From: Amycolatopsis coloradensis
Lineage (GTDB): Bacteria; Actinomycetota; Actinomycetes; Mycobacteriales; Pseudonocardiaceae
Assembly: GCF_037997115.1 (NCBI RefSeq)
Contig: NZ_CP150484.1
Location: 6,395,252 to 6,439,705, forward strand
Reading direction: 5' to 3'
Length of the DNA stretch: 44,454 nucleotides
Shown here: piece by piece, positions 24,064 through 32,764 of the stretch
How positions within the stretch are numbered: the stretch's first letter is position 1
How the letters are laid out: every line of letters starts with the position of its first letter
Notes under the pieces: model-generated
What the model was told of the DNA's origin: nothing
The model's database searches: none
Seen by the model: the letters and a program-made list of their open reading frames with translations, nothing else
Made by a program: the position numbers and the translations under genes

Positions 24064-25055
24064 GGCGCCGCGATCCCTGGCAGCTTCGGGTACGCGTTCG
24101 CCTGCCAGATCGCGTCCAGCCCGGCGATGTACCGCGTCACCCGCTCCAGCCCCATCCCGAAGCCCGCGCTCGGCGGCAACCCTTCGCGCGCGAGGTCGAG
24201 GTACCAGGCGTACTTCGCCGGGTTCTCCCCCGTCTCCCGCATCCGCTCGATCAGCCGCCGGTACTCGTGCGTGCGCTCGCCGCCACTGCAGAGTTCGCCG
24301 AACCCGTCCGAGGCGATGAGGTCGAAGTTCCGCAGCACCCCCGGTTCGGTGCTGGACTCGCCGTCGGTGAACCCGCGCGAACCCTTGGGGTAGTCGACGA
24401 TGAAGAACGGCCGGTTCGTCTGCTCCGAGATGATCCGCTCGCCCTGCCAGTCGATCTCCGCGTCGGCGCTCTGCCCGTGCCGCAGGCCCTGCAGCCGCGA
24501 CACCGCCTCGCGGTGCGTCATCCGCTCGAAATCCTCTTCCAGCAGCGCCGTGAACGCTTCGGGATCCCGGCCGAGCGTGGAAAGGTCCACTTTGGACTCT
24601 CGCAGGGTGTGGGCGACCACGTGCCGCAGCAGGCCCTGAGCGACGTCGAGGACCTCCTCGCGGCTCGCCCGCGCCACTTCGACGTCGATCTGGGTGAACT
24701 CGACCAGATGCCGTCCGGTGGTCGAGGTCTCCAGCGGCTCCAGCCGCACGTTCGGGGCGACATAGAAGATCTTGTCGAACGCGAGCAGCGAAGCCTGCTT
24801 GTACAGGATGACGCTGGTCATCATCTTGTACTTGTGCCCGTAGTAGTCGACGTCGACCTGCTTGGCCCCGCGGCATCCCGGGTCGGTGACCGGCCCGATC
24901 AGCGGCGGTTGCAATTCCACGAAACCGTTCATGCCGAGGTATTCGCGGGTGCCCGCGGTGATGCTGTTCTGGATGCGCAGCGCCGCCTGCGTCACCGGCG
25001 ACGTCAGATGCTCGCGGGTGCCCGGCGGCAGCGCCGCGGCCGATGGTCCGGTCAT
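24060..25055 (-). CDS. AsnRS/AspRS-like class II synthetase without anticodon domain
   Basis: A 331-residue catalytic core of the asparaginyl/aspartyl-tRNA synthetase type. Motif 2 is in VRLEPLETSTTGRHLVEFTQ (near 100-120) and motif 3 in GFGMGLERVTRYIAGL (near 300). The N-terminal OB-fold that recognises the Asn/Asp anticodon is absent. This matches archaeal asparagine-synthetase-related paralogs that amidate aspartate. In this operon, directly after the glutamate mutase, it could make an amide (or other adduct) from aspartate or 3-methylaspartate; that is inference. The stop and start overlap neighbours by 4 bp each. Confidence 0.85.
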   Translation of the reverse strand: MTGPSAAALPPGTREHLTSPVTQAALRIQNSITAGTREYLGMNGFVELQPPLIGPVTDPGCRGAKQVDVDYYGHKYKMMTSVILYKQASLLAFDKIFYVAPNVRLEPLETSTTGRHLVEFTQIDVEVARASREEVLDVAQGLLRHVVAHTLRESKVDLSTLGRDPEAFTALLEEDFERMTHREAVSRLQGLRHGQSADAEIDWQGERIISEQTNRPFFIVDYPKGSRGFTDGESSTEPGVLRNFDLIASDGFGELCSGGERTHEYRRLIERMRETGENPAKYAWYLDLAREGLPPSAGFGMGLERVTRYIAGLDAIWQANAYPKLPGIAAP

Positions 25056-26362
25056 GTCCTACTCCCCTGTGTCAGTCGGTTCACGGGCTCGATTCCCGGC
25101 AGCCCGTACTTCTCGTCGAACGACCGCTCGACGTAGCGGAGCGCGTCCAGCAGATCGCCCGAGGTCATCCGCCGTTCCGCGGGCAGGTCGACGAGGTCGC
25201 CCAGCGGCATCGCGCCGATCCGCTGCCACTCCAGGCGGCCGCCGGCGTCCAGCCGTCCGCGCGCGCGGCCCGCGTTGTCCGGATGCAGGCAGAACGGGAC
25301 GTCCAGCTGACCCCGCGCGAACGCCGTGACCAGCGCCCTGCCGAGGTCGGTGTCGAGCGAAAGAACGTTGTCCACCAACGCTTTCGCCTGCGCGTGGATC
25401 CCGGTGTCACCGAGCCTGCCGATCCGGGACACACCCCGCGCGGCCTCGGCGGCGTGCTCCAGCGCGGTCACGTTCTCCGCCACGGTCGGCAGCCGGTGCG
25501 CTTCGGCGGTGGTCTTGACGATCAGCCTGCTCGCGCCGGTGCGGGCGGCCAGCCGCGCGGACTCCGCGATCAGCTCCAGCGCGCCGCCCGGGGTCCTCGG
25601 GTGGACGCCCATGTAGCCGTAGATCACCACATGCGTCCGCGCGTGCGGCACGTATTCCGCGATCAGCGCGTGCAGCGCGGCGACGGCCTCCTCGTCCTGC
25701 CCGGCGTGGGTCTGCTGCGCGTAGCTGAAGGACAGGCAGCGGATCCCGTGCCGCCAGAAGAACATCCCCTCCAGCACGCTCAGCGCGACCAGCAGCGCCG
25801 GTGGGCACAACTGACCCATCATGCAGCCGCCGAAGGTCTCCAGGTGCGGCTCCAGTTCGGGACCGCGGGCCTCGGCCAGCGTTTCGCACGAGCGCCGCCA
25901 GTTGTCGACGGCCGCCGAAAGCGGCATGCGGCTGTACGGCAGGCAATACGACACCGGACCGCCCTCGGTCGCGTGCAGCCCGAAGTCCAGCAGGGACCGG
26001 ACGATCCGGCGGGGGTCCGCCGAACCGTGCCGGACCTGCACCGGGAAGTCCCCGGTCAGCACGCCGTCGAGCAACGCCGTCGTCGTCGCGGGATCGTGGT
26101 CGACGAGCGGGTACCCGTTGAGATCGGCACCGGCCGCCAGTGCCGCGCGAGCCGCCTCGTGGTCACCGACCCTGGTGTAGCTGTCGATCGTGATCGTGCC
26201 GACCGTCGCGGCCCGCGCCGCCCTGGTCGCCAGCAGTCCCCGGGTCATCCGCCCCGGATCGGCGAACCCCATGCGGGGCTGGACGACCAGGTCACCCCTG
26301 GCGTGGTGGCGCGCGACCACCTCGCCGAACGAATGTCCCCGCCGCGGGGTGAGCACGCTCAT
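25052..26362 (-). CDS. glmE: Methylaspartate (glutamate) mutase epsilon subunit
   Basis: A 436-residue TIM-barrel subunit of adenosylcobalamin-dependent glutamate mutase, which rearranges L-glutamate to threo-3-methylaspartate. Recognisable are TIDSYTRVGDHEAARAAL, LNGYPLVDHD, VQVRHGSADP, ATEGGPVSYCLPYSR (glutamate and cofactor contacts) and the C-terminal RLIVKTTAEAHRLPT. Length is somewhat below the ~480 of clostridial enzymes. ATG at 26362 overlaps the sigma subunit's stop, so the two are co-translated as expected for a heterotetramer. Similar pairs supply 3-methylaspartate in friulimicin- and vicenistatin-type pathways. Confidence 0.92.
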   Translation of the reverse strand: MSVLTPRRGHSFGEVVARHHARGDLVVQPRMGFADPGRMTRGLLATRAARAATVGTITIDSYTRVGDHEAARAALAAGADLNGYPLVDHDPATTTALLDGVLTGDFPVQVRHGSADPRRIVRSLLDFGLHATEGGPVSYCLPYSRMPLSAAVDNWRRSCETLAEARGPELEPHLETFGGCMMGQLCPPALLVALSVLEGMFFWRHGIRCLSFSYAQQTHAGQDEEAVAALHALIAEYVPHARTHVVIYGYMGVHPRTPGGALELIAESARLAARTGASRLIVKTTAEAHRLPTVAENVTALEHAAEAARGVSRIGRLGDTGIHAQAKALVDNVLSLDTDLGRALVTAFARGQLDVPFCLHPDNAGRARGRLDAGGRLEWQRIGAMPLGDLVDLPAERRMTSGDLLDALRYVERSFDEKYGLPGIEPVNRLTQGSRT

Positions 26363-26823
26363 CCGGCGCCCAGCGGGACACCGGGGTTGCGCACGGACAG
26401 GGTGCGGAGGAAGGTCCGGAACGGCGTCAGCCCGCCGGAGTCCTCGAACACCGCGTCGAAGCCGGCCTCCAGCAGCCGCGCCGCGTTGCTGCCGCCCGTG
26501 ACGTCGAGCTTCCCGCCGATGACGACCGGCATCGTGACCAGCTCCGCCCGCGCGCGGAAGGTCTCCATCAGCCGGACGCCGTCCTGACGGCCGTGCCCGT
26601 TGAGGCTGCTGATCACCAGCAGGTCCGGCCGCCGGGTGACGCATTCGCGCACGATCGTCGCGTCCGGGACGCAGGCGCCGAGGTTGGTGACCCGGCAGCC
26701 CAGTTCCTCCAGCAGCAGCTCCAGGTACACCAGGTTCCAGGTGTGCGCGTCGGACGAGAGCCCGGTGACGAGCACGTCGAGACCGGCGTCCGGGAGCGTG
26801 GGCTGGACGGCTTCGATGGTCAT
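26359..26823 (-). CDS. glmS: Methylaspartate (glutamate) mutase sigma subunit, B12-binding
   Basis: A 154-residue Rossmann-like cobalamin-binding subunit. The B12 motif is SSDAHTWN (residues 23-30): Asp25 and the cobalt-ligating His27 are kept, but the usual following Gly (DxHxxG) is Asn30. VISSLNGHG (near 70) and VIGGKLDV (near 105) are the other cofactor contacts. I recall actinomycete relatives with the same DxHxWN form, so this may be a lineage trait rather than a defect. It is flanked by ATGA overlaps on both sides and has its catalytic partner immediately downstream. Confidence 0.9.
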   Translation of the reverse strand: MTIEAVQPTLPDAGLDVLVTGLSSDAHTWNLVYLELLLEELGCRVTNLGACVPDATIVRECVTRRPDLLVISSLNGHGRQDGVRLMETFRARAELVTMPVVIGGKLDVTGGSNAARLLEAGFDAVFEDSGGLTPFRTFLRTLSVRNPGVPLGAG

Positions 26824-28100
26824 GGTGCGGCGCTCTCCCTCTCTCCTCGGTCCGGCCGCACGTCGATCTCGATCAGCGCGACCGCCTCTTCGGCCAGGCG
26901 CGACGCCTCCGCCGGGCTGTCCGCGGTCACCATCAGATCGCCGACTCGGTCCCACGAACTGCGCAGCCCGTCGAACCGGTCACCCGCCGAAACCCCGACG
27001 TCGCACAGGAACACGCCTTCGGCCTGCGACGCCTTCTCCACGCCGCGCACGTCCTCGATGAGACCGGGCTCGATCGAGAGGAACCGGACCGCGGCGCCGC
27101 CTTCGGCCTTGCGCGGCAACACGTCCACGACCGGTTCGTCCTTCATGACCGAGAAGTAGGCGCGGTTCAGTTCCACCGGATAGGCGCGCTGGATCAGCTC
27201 GATGATGCCGTCGCCCGCGAACCGGCCGGCGCATTCGACCAGGTACGGGACGCCGTCCGAGACGATCCACTCACAGTGGACGATGCCGGTGCGGAACCCC
27301 GCCGCCGCGGTGAGCCGCCGGGTCTCCTCGGTCAGTGTCGCGGTCAGTTCGTCCGGGATGTCCGCGGGGACGATATGCGCGAGCTCGATCGGGCGCGGCC
27401 CGGGGAACAGCCGCTTGCCGGTGACGTTGGCGAACAGCGGCTCGCCGTCCCGTAGCAGCATCTCGACGCTGTATTCGTCGCCCTCGACGAAGCTCTCGGC
27501 CAGCATCTTCAGTTCCATCGCGCGGTCCGGGACGAAGATCCCCTCGTCCTGCACGACACAGTTCGCCCACGCCTGCTCGGCTTCCGCCGGGTCGGTGAGC
27601 ACCTGTGTCCCCACCGACGCCTGCCGGTTCGCCGGCTTGAGCACGGTCTTCCCCGGATGCCGCGCCATGAACTCGCGGACCTGCGCCGGGCTTTCGACGC
27701 GCGCAGACGCCGGGTTCGCGATCCCCGCCGCGCGGCTGACCAGGCGCAGCACCGCCTTGTCCCGCAGGATCTGCGCCGCGCCGAACCCCGCACCCGGCAG
27801 GCCGTAGCGCTCCGCGAGCCGGGCCGCGAACGGGGTCGCGTACTCGGTCAGCGGGACGACGGCAGCCGGATCGAGGTCGTGGTGGACGTGGTAGAACTCG
27901 TCCGCCTTGCCGGGCAGGTGGAATTCCCACTCGATCAGCTCGCGCACCAGCGCCGAACCGGCCACCGTCGTCCGTGCGTCGCGTTTGCGGACGACGTCGG
28001 GTTCTTCGACGAAGATGACCGATCCGTCCGGCTGGAAATCCTTGATGGACGAACCCAGCGCGGCGGCCACGAACCCGACCAGCACCACCGGCCGCGTCAT
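26820..28100 (-). CDS. ATP-grasp carboxylate-amine ligase (2 of 3)
   Basis: A 426-residue ATP-grasp ligase beginning MTRPVVLVGFVAAALG. The N-terminal domain is followed by lid and nucleotide-binding segments HPGKTVLKPANRQASVGTQV (near 175) and LAESFVEGDEYSVEMLL (near 230). The catalytic VPYLVECAGRFAGDGI (near 310) has Glu with Cys-Ala-Gly-Arg in place of ExNxR. A C-terminal ~100-residue domain follows, as in peptide-forming ATP-grasp ligases. It lies between the substrate-binding protein and the glutamate mutase with 4-bp overlaps. A likely role is amide bond formation with a pathway amino acid. Confidence 0.87.
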   Translation of the reverse strand: MTRPVVLVGFVAAALGSSIKDFQPDGSVIFVEEPDVVRKRDARTTVAGSALVRELIEWEFHLPGKADEFYHVHHDLDPAAVVPLTEYATPFAARLAERYGLPGAGFGAAQILRDKAVLRLVSRAAGIANPASARVESPAQVREFMARHPGKTVLKPANRQASVGTQVLTDPAEAEQAWANCVVQDEGIFVPDRAMELKMLAESFVEGDEYSVEMLLRDGEPLFANVTGKRLFPGPRPIELAHIVPADIPDELTATLTEETRRLTAAAGFRTGIVHCEWIVSDGVPYLVECAGRFAGDGIIELIQRAYPVELNRAYFSVMKDEPVVDVLPRKAEGGAAVRFLSIEPGLIEDVRGVEKASQAEGVFLCDVGVSAGDRFDGLRSSWDRVGDLMVTADSPAEASRLAEEAVALIEIDVRPDRGERESAAP

Positions 28101-29848
28101 GACTCGTCCTCGACGTAATACCAGTTCTCCGGATTGATCAGGCCGTACGGGTTGATCGGCGAGAACCCGCGCAGGTTGCCCGCGACCTCGAACAGCCGCC
28201 GCGGGAACGTCGGCATGAAGATCACCGGAGCCTGGTCGGCGATGTACTCCTGGTACTCGTAGAGCGCTTCGAGGGAGTCGGTGGTGACGGTCTTCGCGAT
28301 CAGCTCGTCCGCCTTGGCGTCCCGGTAGTTGCTGAAGTTGCAGGCGGCGCCGCTCTGGAAGAGGTTCTCGCCGGTCGGGTAGTTGTAGACCCAGCCGCCG
28401 CCCCAGCAGGACAGCTGCCACATCCGCTTCTCGCCGGGGCCGTCCTCCGCCACCAGCACCGACCCCATCACCTCTTCGAGGCGGATCTCGATGCCGGCCT
28501 TCGCCGCGTCGTCCCGGAACTGCGCCATGAGCCGCGCCAGCGACGGCCGCCCTTCCCAGTAGCGCAGGGAGAAGCTCAGTTCGGTGCCGGCCGGGATGCC
28601 CTCGCCCGCTTCACCGGGGCCGGTGCCGGGCCGGACGCACACCGCGGGTGAGGCGCTGACGTCCCAGCCGTTGTCGGCGAGCAGCTGCCGCGCCTTCTCC
28701 AGGTCGAACGGCCAGAACCCGCCGCGCTCGGCGATCTTCGGCGAGACCAGGTCGCTCTTGGGCAGCACCGGGATCGACCCCGTCTGGCTCCAGCCGTAAC
28801 CCTGGTAGACCTCGCGGGCGCCGTACTCCTGGTCGAAGCAGCTCTGCAACGCCTGCCGGACGTAAGGCTGCCTGATCATGTTCCCGGCGACGGTCGGGTT
28901 GCTGAAGTTGACCGCCATGAAGTTGATGTTGAACAGGATCTGCGGCTCCAGCTGGAAACCGTCGCCCAGCGGGTTCGGCCCGCCCTTCGTCGGGTCGCCG
29001 TCGGGCTGGACGCCCATCCCCGGTGGCAGGAAGCCGACCTGGACGTCACCGGACTGCAGCAGTTCGTACTGCTGCTCGTCCGACGTCGTCGAGACCTGGC
29101 GCAGCTCGTCGAGATGCGGCGGATTGGGCCCGCTGTAGTGCTCGTTCGGGACGAAGGTGACGACACCTTCCTCGGTGTAGCTCTTGAGCCGCCACGGCCC
29201 GTTCACGACACTCCACACAGGACTGCCGGCCCAGCGCGTGCGGTGCGAGTTGTCCTCCTCGACGACGTCACCGTTCTCCGCCATCAGGAACTCGTAGACC
29301 GCTTCCGCCTGACCGATGTCGTGCGTCGCGTCGGCGGGCCCGGCCGCGGTGCGGTCCCACGCCTTCGGCATCGGCGTGATCATGGTCAGCTGGTTCAGCA
29401 GGACCCAGTTCTTCGAGTACGCCTTGTCGAAGGTGAAGCTCACCTTGTCGTCGGCGACCTTCTCGAACGACACCAGGTTGTCGGGGAAGTAGCCCTCGGA
29501 GTACGCGCCGAACTTCGGCCCCTTCACCTTCAGCATGTTCATCCAGAAGATGACGTTGTCCGCGCAGACCGTCTCGCCGTTGGACCACTTCCACGGTTTG
29601 ATCCGGACCGTGCAGGTGCGGCCGGTCTCGTCCCACACCGGCTCTTCGCCGACGCTGAGGTCGTAGTCGATCTCCGGCGCGCCGTCCCGGCCCAGCCAGT
29701 ACAGCGGCCGGTACATCAGCATCTGGAACTCGTAGAGGCTCCGCACGCCGAAGCGCTCGCCCGGGGTGAAGGGGAAGATCACCGCGGGCGGGAACCCGGG
29801 CAGGCAGGCCCAGGTCGCCACGCCGCCCTTGATCGGCTTGTCCGTCAT
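28097..29848 (-). CDS. Family-5 (peptide-type) solute-binding protein lacking a signal peptide
   Basis: A 583-residue protein of the DppA/OppA-like extracellular solute-binding family (YEFQMLMYRPLYWLG, WKWSNGETVCADNVIFWMNM, PYVRQALQSCFDQE and a C-terminal QAPVIFMP). It starts MTDKPIKGGVATW, directly at the mature-domain position, with no hydrophobic segment or lipobox. GGAGGAAG lies 10 bp before ATG 29848, and only 31 bp separate it from the MFS stop, leaving no room for a missed leader. No ABC permease or ATPase is in the window. An intracellular binding or enzymatic role in the pathway is inferred. Confidence 0.87.
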   Translation of the reverse strand: MTDKPIKGGVATWACLPGFPPAVIFPFTPGERFGVRSLYEFQMLMYRPLYWLGRDGAPEIDYDLSVGEEPVWDETGRTCTVRIKPWKWSNGETVCADNVIFWMNMLKVKGPKFGAYSEGYFPDNLVSFEKVADDKVSFTFDKAYSKNWVLLNQLTMITPMPKAWDRTAAGPADATHDIGQAEAVYEFLMAENGDVVEEDNSHRTRWAGSPVWSVVNGPWRLKSYTEEGVVTFVPNEHYSGPNPPHLDELRQVSTTSDEQQYELLQSGDVQVGFLPPGMGVQPDGDPTKGGPNPLGDGFQLEPQILFNINFMAVNFSNPTVAGNMIRQPYVRQALQSCFDQEYGAREVYQGYGWSQTGSIPVLPKSDLVSPKIAERGGFWPFDLEKARQLLADNGWDVSASPAVCVRPGTGPGEAGEGIPAGTELSFSLRYWEGRPSLARLMAQFRDDAAKAGIEIRLEEVMGSVLVAEDGPGEKRMWQLSCWGGGWVYNYPTGENLFQSGAACNFSNYRDAKADELIAKTVTTDSLEALYEYQEYIADQAPVIFMPTFPRRLFEVAGNLRGFSPINPYGLINPENWYYVEDES

Positions 29849-29879
29849 GACTTTCGCTTCCTCCGAATGTCGGCCGCGC

Positions 29880-31136
29880 TCAGGCGGCGGTCGCCTCGAG
29901 TACCTCGGCCGGCCGCTTCTCCTGCGCCGACAGCGGTTTCGCCAAGCTGAAGTAGGTGCCGATCACGATCGCGCCCTGCAGGATCGCCAGCCCCCAGAAC
30001 GCGTAGGGCACGGTGGTCGCGTCCGCCAGCGCGGACAGCCCGACCGTCGCCCCGACACCGAGCCCGAGTCCGAGGGCCTGGGTGCTGCCGAAGATCCGGC
30101 CGACCCGCTCCTCCGGACTGGCCCGCATCAGCAGCGTGCGCGCCGCGATCCGGCCCTGCGCGAAACAGAAGCCGGCGAACGGGATCGCCGCCATCAGCGC
30201 GATGTAGTGCAGCGGCTGGATCGCCAGGCAGATCAGGTTCCCGAGCGTGCCGAGCACGGCCAGATGGATCCCCTTGAACCGCTTGCTGACCTTGCCGTAC
30301 GCGGCGGCGCCGACGATGAAGCCGACCCCGGCCAGCGCGTCGACCACACCGATCATCCACGCGCCCTGGTCGAAGGTCTGCAGGATCAGCGTCGTCAGGA
30401 TGACGTTGGCGACCATCAGGCCGATGTTGCCGTTGGCGTAGAGCAGCGCGAGCCGCTTGATCGGCTGGCGCACGGGTGCTTCGACCCGCGCCGACGGGTC
30501 GGTGGCCGTGGTCTCCTCGGTCACCGGTGCCTTGGCGGGTTTGCGGCCGATCGCGTAGACCAGCACGGCCGACAGGACGAAGCTCAGGGAGTTGAAAACG
30601 AACAGCGGCGTGGGGCCGAACCAGATCACCAGGAAGCCCGCGAGCGAAGACGCCAGCAGCATCCCGGAGTTGCTCGCCATCTCGAAGTGGGAGTTGAACT
30701 TCCCGAGCCGCTCGTCGCGGATCCGTTCCTTGATGAGGCCGTTGCTGGCGGGCATGAACAACGCCGCGGTGCACGCGAGCATGAAGTTCGCTATGTACGA
30801 GCCGAGATTCGCCGGGCCGCCGATCCACAGCCACACCGGCAGCGCGAACGCGGTCATCGCGCTCACGAGGTCCGCCGCCACGCACAGCATCCGGCGATCG
30901 ACCTTGTCGACCAGCTTGCCGAACAGGACCGCGAGCGCGACCTGCGGGATGGACACGGCGATGAACAGCCAGCCGACCGCCAGCGTGGTCTGTTCGGCGT
31001 GGAAGACCAGGATCGCGGCGGCGGTGATCTGGAACGCGTTGCCCGCCGTGGTGATGAATCCCGCCGGGACCAGGAGGCGTTCGGCGAGCCGGGAACTCCG
31101 GACCGCGTCGGCGGAGAGGGTGCTGTCGAGTGACAT
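29880..31136 (-). CDS. MFS transporter, probable product exporter
   Basis: A 418-residue major facilitator protein with 12 predicted membrane spans. The loop 2-3 motif is FGKLVDKVDRRMLC, and a large central cytoplasmic loop (GRKPAKAPVTEETTATDPSARVE, near 205-225) divides the two halves. It resembles the enterobactin-exporter/MFS_3 style of drug and siderophore exporters. It lies 6 bp after the MetRS-like gene and before the solute-binding protein. Export of the end product, giving some self-protection, is the likely role. Confidence 0.87.
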   Translation of the reverse strand: MSLDSTLSADAVRSSRLAERLLVPAGFITTAGNAFQITAAAILVFHAEQTTLAVGWLFIAVSIPQVALAVLFGKLVDKVDRRMLCVAADLVSAMTAFALPVWLWIGGPANLGSYIANFMLACTAALFMPASNGLIKERIRDERLGKFNSHFEMASNSGMLLASSLAGFLVIWFGPTPLFVFNSLSFVLSAVLVYAIGRKPAKAPVTEETTATDPSARVEAPVRQPIKRLALLYANGNIGLMVANVILTTLILQTFDQGAWMIGVVDALAGVGFIVGAAAYGKVSKRFKGIHLAVLGTLGNLICLAIQPLHYIALMAAIPFAGFCFAQGRIAARTLLMRASPEERVGRIFGSTQALGLGLGVGATVGLSALADATTVPYAFWGLAILQGAIVIGTYFSLAKPLSAQEKRPAEVLEATAA

Positions 31137-31142
31137 GGGGTG

Positions 31143-32762
31143 TCAGACCTCGCTCGTCGGAGGGAATTCCAGTGGTGGCACGGTGAAGGCCGTGGTGTGC
31201 GTGACGTCGAAGGCGGCCGCGGTGATGCGGGGTTCGAACCCGCCGGCTTCGGTGGCACGCTCGGCGAGGTCGATCAGGATCGGCGAGGCACAGCCGATCA
31301 GCGCCCGCAGTTCGAGGAAGAGGTCACCGAGCCGGGCGCGGAGCATCTCTTGGTCGAGGTTGCCCTTCAACGTGCGTTCCGTCGCCGCGCGCAGGCGTTC
31401 GACATGCTGCACCACCAGATCGGCGGCCCGGCTGAGGCTGAAGTCCTCGAGTTCGTAGTTCAGGGCGAACCGGGAGACCATCGCCGCCGCGCGTTCGGTG
31501 GCTTCGGTCGACACCGGAAGCGAGCCGTTCTCGCCACCGACCTCGGCGGTGAGTTTCGCCAGTGTCTCGGCGAGTTCGTTCCAAGGCGTGACCAGCCGCT
31601 CCCCCGCGACCTTCTCCAGCGCGGCACGGGAGAAGTTGGTCCGCGCGAACTCGGGAGCGGTGAGGTTGAGATGGAACCGCGCGATGTCGCGGGGCACCTC
31701 GGCCGCCAGCTCACGGGCCCAGACCACGTGTCCCTTGCTGGTGGAGAACTTCTCGTTCTCCAGTTCGTAGAACTCATTGACCAGCAGGGTGTCCGGGAGG
31801 ACGTAGCGGCCTTCGAGGGCGATCAGTTCGGCGACGTGGACGACGCCCCAGGTGAACAGGGGGTCGAACCCCATGAACACCACGACCCGCGCGTCGTTCT
31901 CCGCGAGCCAGGCGTCGTCGTCGGCGACCTTCGGCTTCCCGTTGCGCCGCAACGCGTACTCCGTGCAGTACATCGAGGCGGGCATGCCCTCGACCCAGGC
32001 GTTGAGCCGTTGCCCCGGGGTCTGGAGGAACGGCGCCGGCAGGCCCCATTTCACCGGGTACGTGATCGCGAAGTCGGGCAACGGCCCGGACAGCAGTTCC
32101 CGCATCAGCCCGAGTACGTGCGGCCGCCACGCGGGGCCGCGTTCCTCGTAGTAGGCGAGGAGTTGCTCGCGGTACTCCGAGACCGGGAAGACCATGATCT
32201 CGGTCTCGCGGTAGGTCACCTCGTCGGCCGGGTCGAGCACCGAGTACGGCTCGATGAGCGCGTCGAAGTCGATCGGGTGCCCGCAGCCCTCGCAGAACCC
32301 GCCGCGGCTGTCGGCGAGGCACGTCGGGCAGCCACCGCCGACGAAACCCTCGACCAGGAACTCGCCCTTGCTCTCGCTGTACGGCAGCCGGACTTTGCGC
32401 AATCGGAGCTTTCCCTTGTCGTACAGTCGTTTGACGTAGTCGTAGACGAGTGCCTTGTAGCCTTCGTCGGTCGGCGAGAAGCCGTCGACCTCGACACCCA
32501 TCGCCTTGAACGTGCGCTGGATGTTCTCGGTCGACTGCTCCACCAGTTCGGGCGGCGTCAGCCCGACCCGGGCCGCGCTGGTGACGAGGTAGGTCTGGCT
32601 GTCGTCGGTGCAGGAGGCGAACACGGCCTCGCGACCCGCCGCGCGCAGGTACCGCCGGTGCACGTCGGCACCGAGGTACGGGCCGGCGATATGCCCGATG
32701 TGCAGATCCCCGTTGGACGTCGGAGGGCCACCGATGATCACCACCGGTCGCGTGTCGGCCAT
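31143..32762 (-). CDS. MetRS-like synthetase, probable hydrazine synthetase component
   Basis: A 539-residue paralog of methionyl-tRNA synthetase. The class I HIGH motif is at 21-24, a four-cysteine zinc knuckle at Cys145/148/157/160 and KFSTSKG at 338-344. The C-terminal tRNA-binding extensions of housekeeping MetRS are absent. In known hydrazine synthetases (Spb40 and relatives) a MetRS-like module and a cupin together join N6-hydroxylysine to glycine; the MetRS-like part activates the amino acid. Here the cupin is the separate gene immediately upstream, 2 bp away. AGAGGTG lies 5 bp before the ATG at 32762. The amino-acid substrate is not certain. Confidence 0.9.
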   Translation of the reverse strand: MADTRPVVIIGGPPTSNGDLHIGHIAGPYLGADVHRRYLRAAGREAVFASCTDDSQTYLVTSAARVGLTPPELVEQSTENIQRTFKAMGVEVDGFSPTDEGYKALVYDYVKRLYDKGKLRLRKVRLPYSESKGEFLVEGFVGGGCPTCLADSRGGFCEGCGHPIDFDALIEPYSVLDPADEVTYRETEIMVFPVSEYREQLLAYYEERGPAWRPHVLGLMRELLSGPLPDFAITYPVKWGLPAPFLQTPGQRLNAWVEGMPASMYCTEYALRRNGKPKVADDDAWLAENDARVVVFMGFDPLFTWGVVHVAELIALEGRYVLPDTLLVNEFYELENEKFSTSKGHVVWARELAAEVPRDIARFHLNLTAPEFARTNFSRAALEKVAGERLVTPWNELAETLAKLTAEVGGENGSLPVSTEATERAAAMVSRFALNYELEDFSLSRAADLVVQHVERLRAATERTLKGNLDQEMLRARLGDLFLELRALIGCASPILIDLAERATEAGGFEPRITAAAFDVTHTTAFTVPPLEFPPTSEV

Positions 32763-32764
32763 GG

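Noticed and set aside
24060..25055. Housekeeping asparaginyl-tRNA synthetase
   Set aside because: The anticodon-binding OB-fold is missing and the gene is locked by overlaps into a glutamate-mutase operon.
28097..29848. Truncated start hiding a signal peptide on the solute-binding protein
   Set aside because: The MFS stop lies 31 bp upstream and a good ribosome-binding site precedes the used ATG, so no leader can be encoded.
31143..32762. Housekeeping methionyl-tRNA synthetase
   Set aside because: It is translationally clustered with a metal-site cupin and a lysine N-hydroxylase, and lacks the C-terminal extensions typical of tRNA-binding MetRS. The hydrazine-synthetase role fits better.
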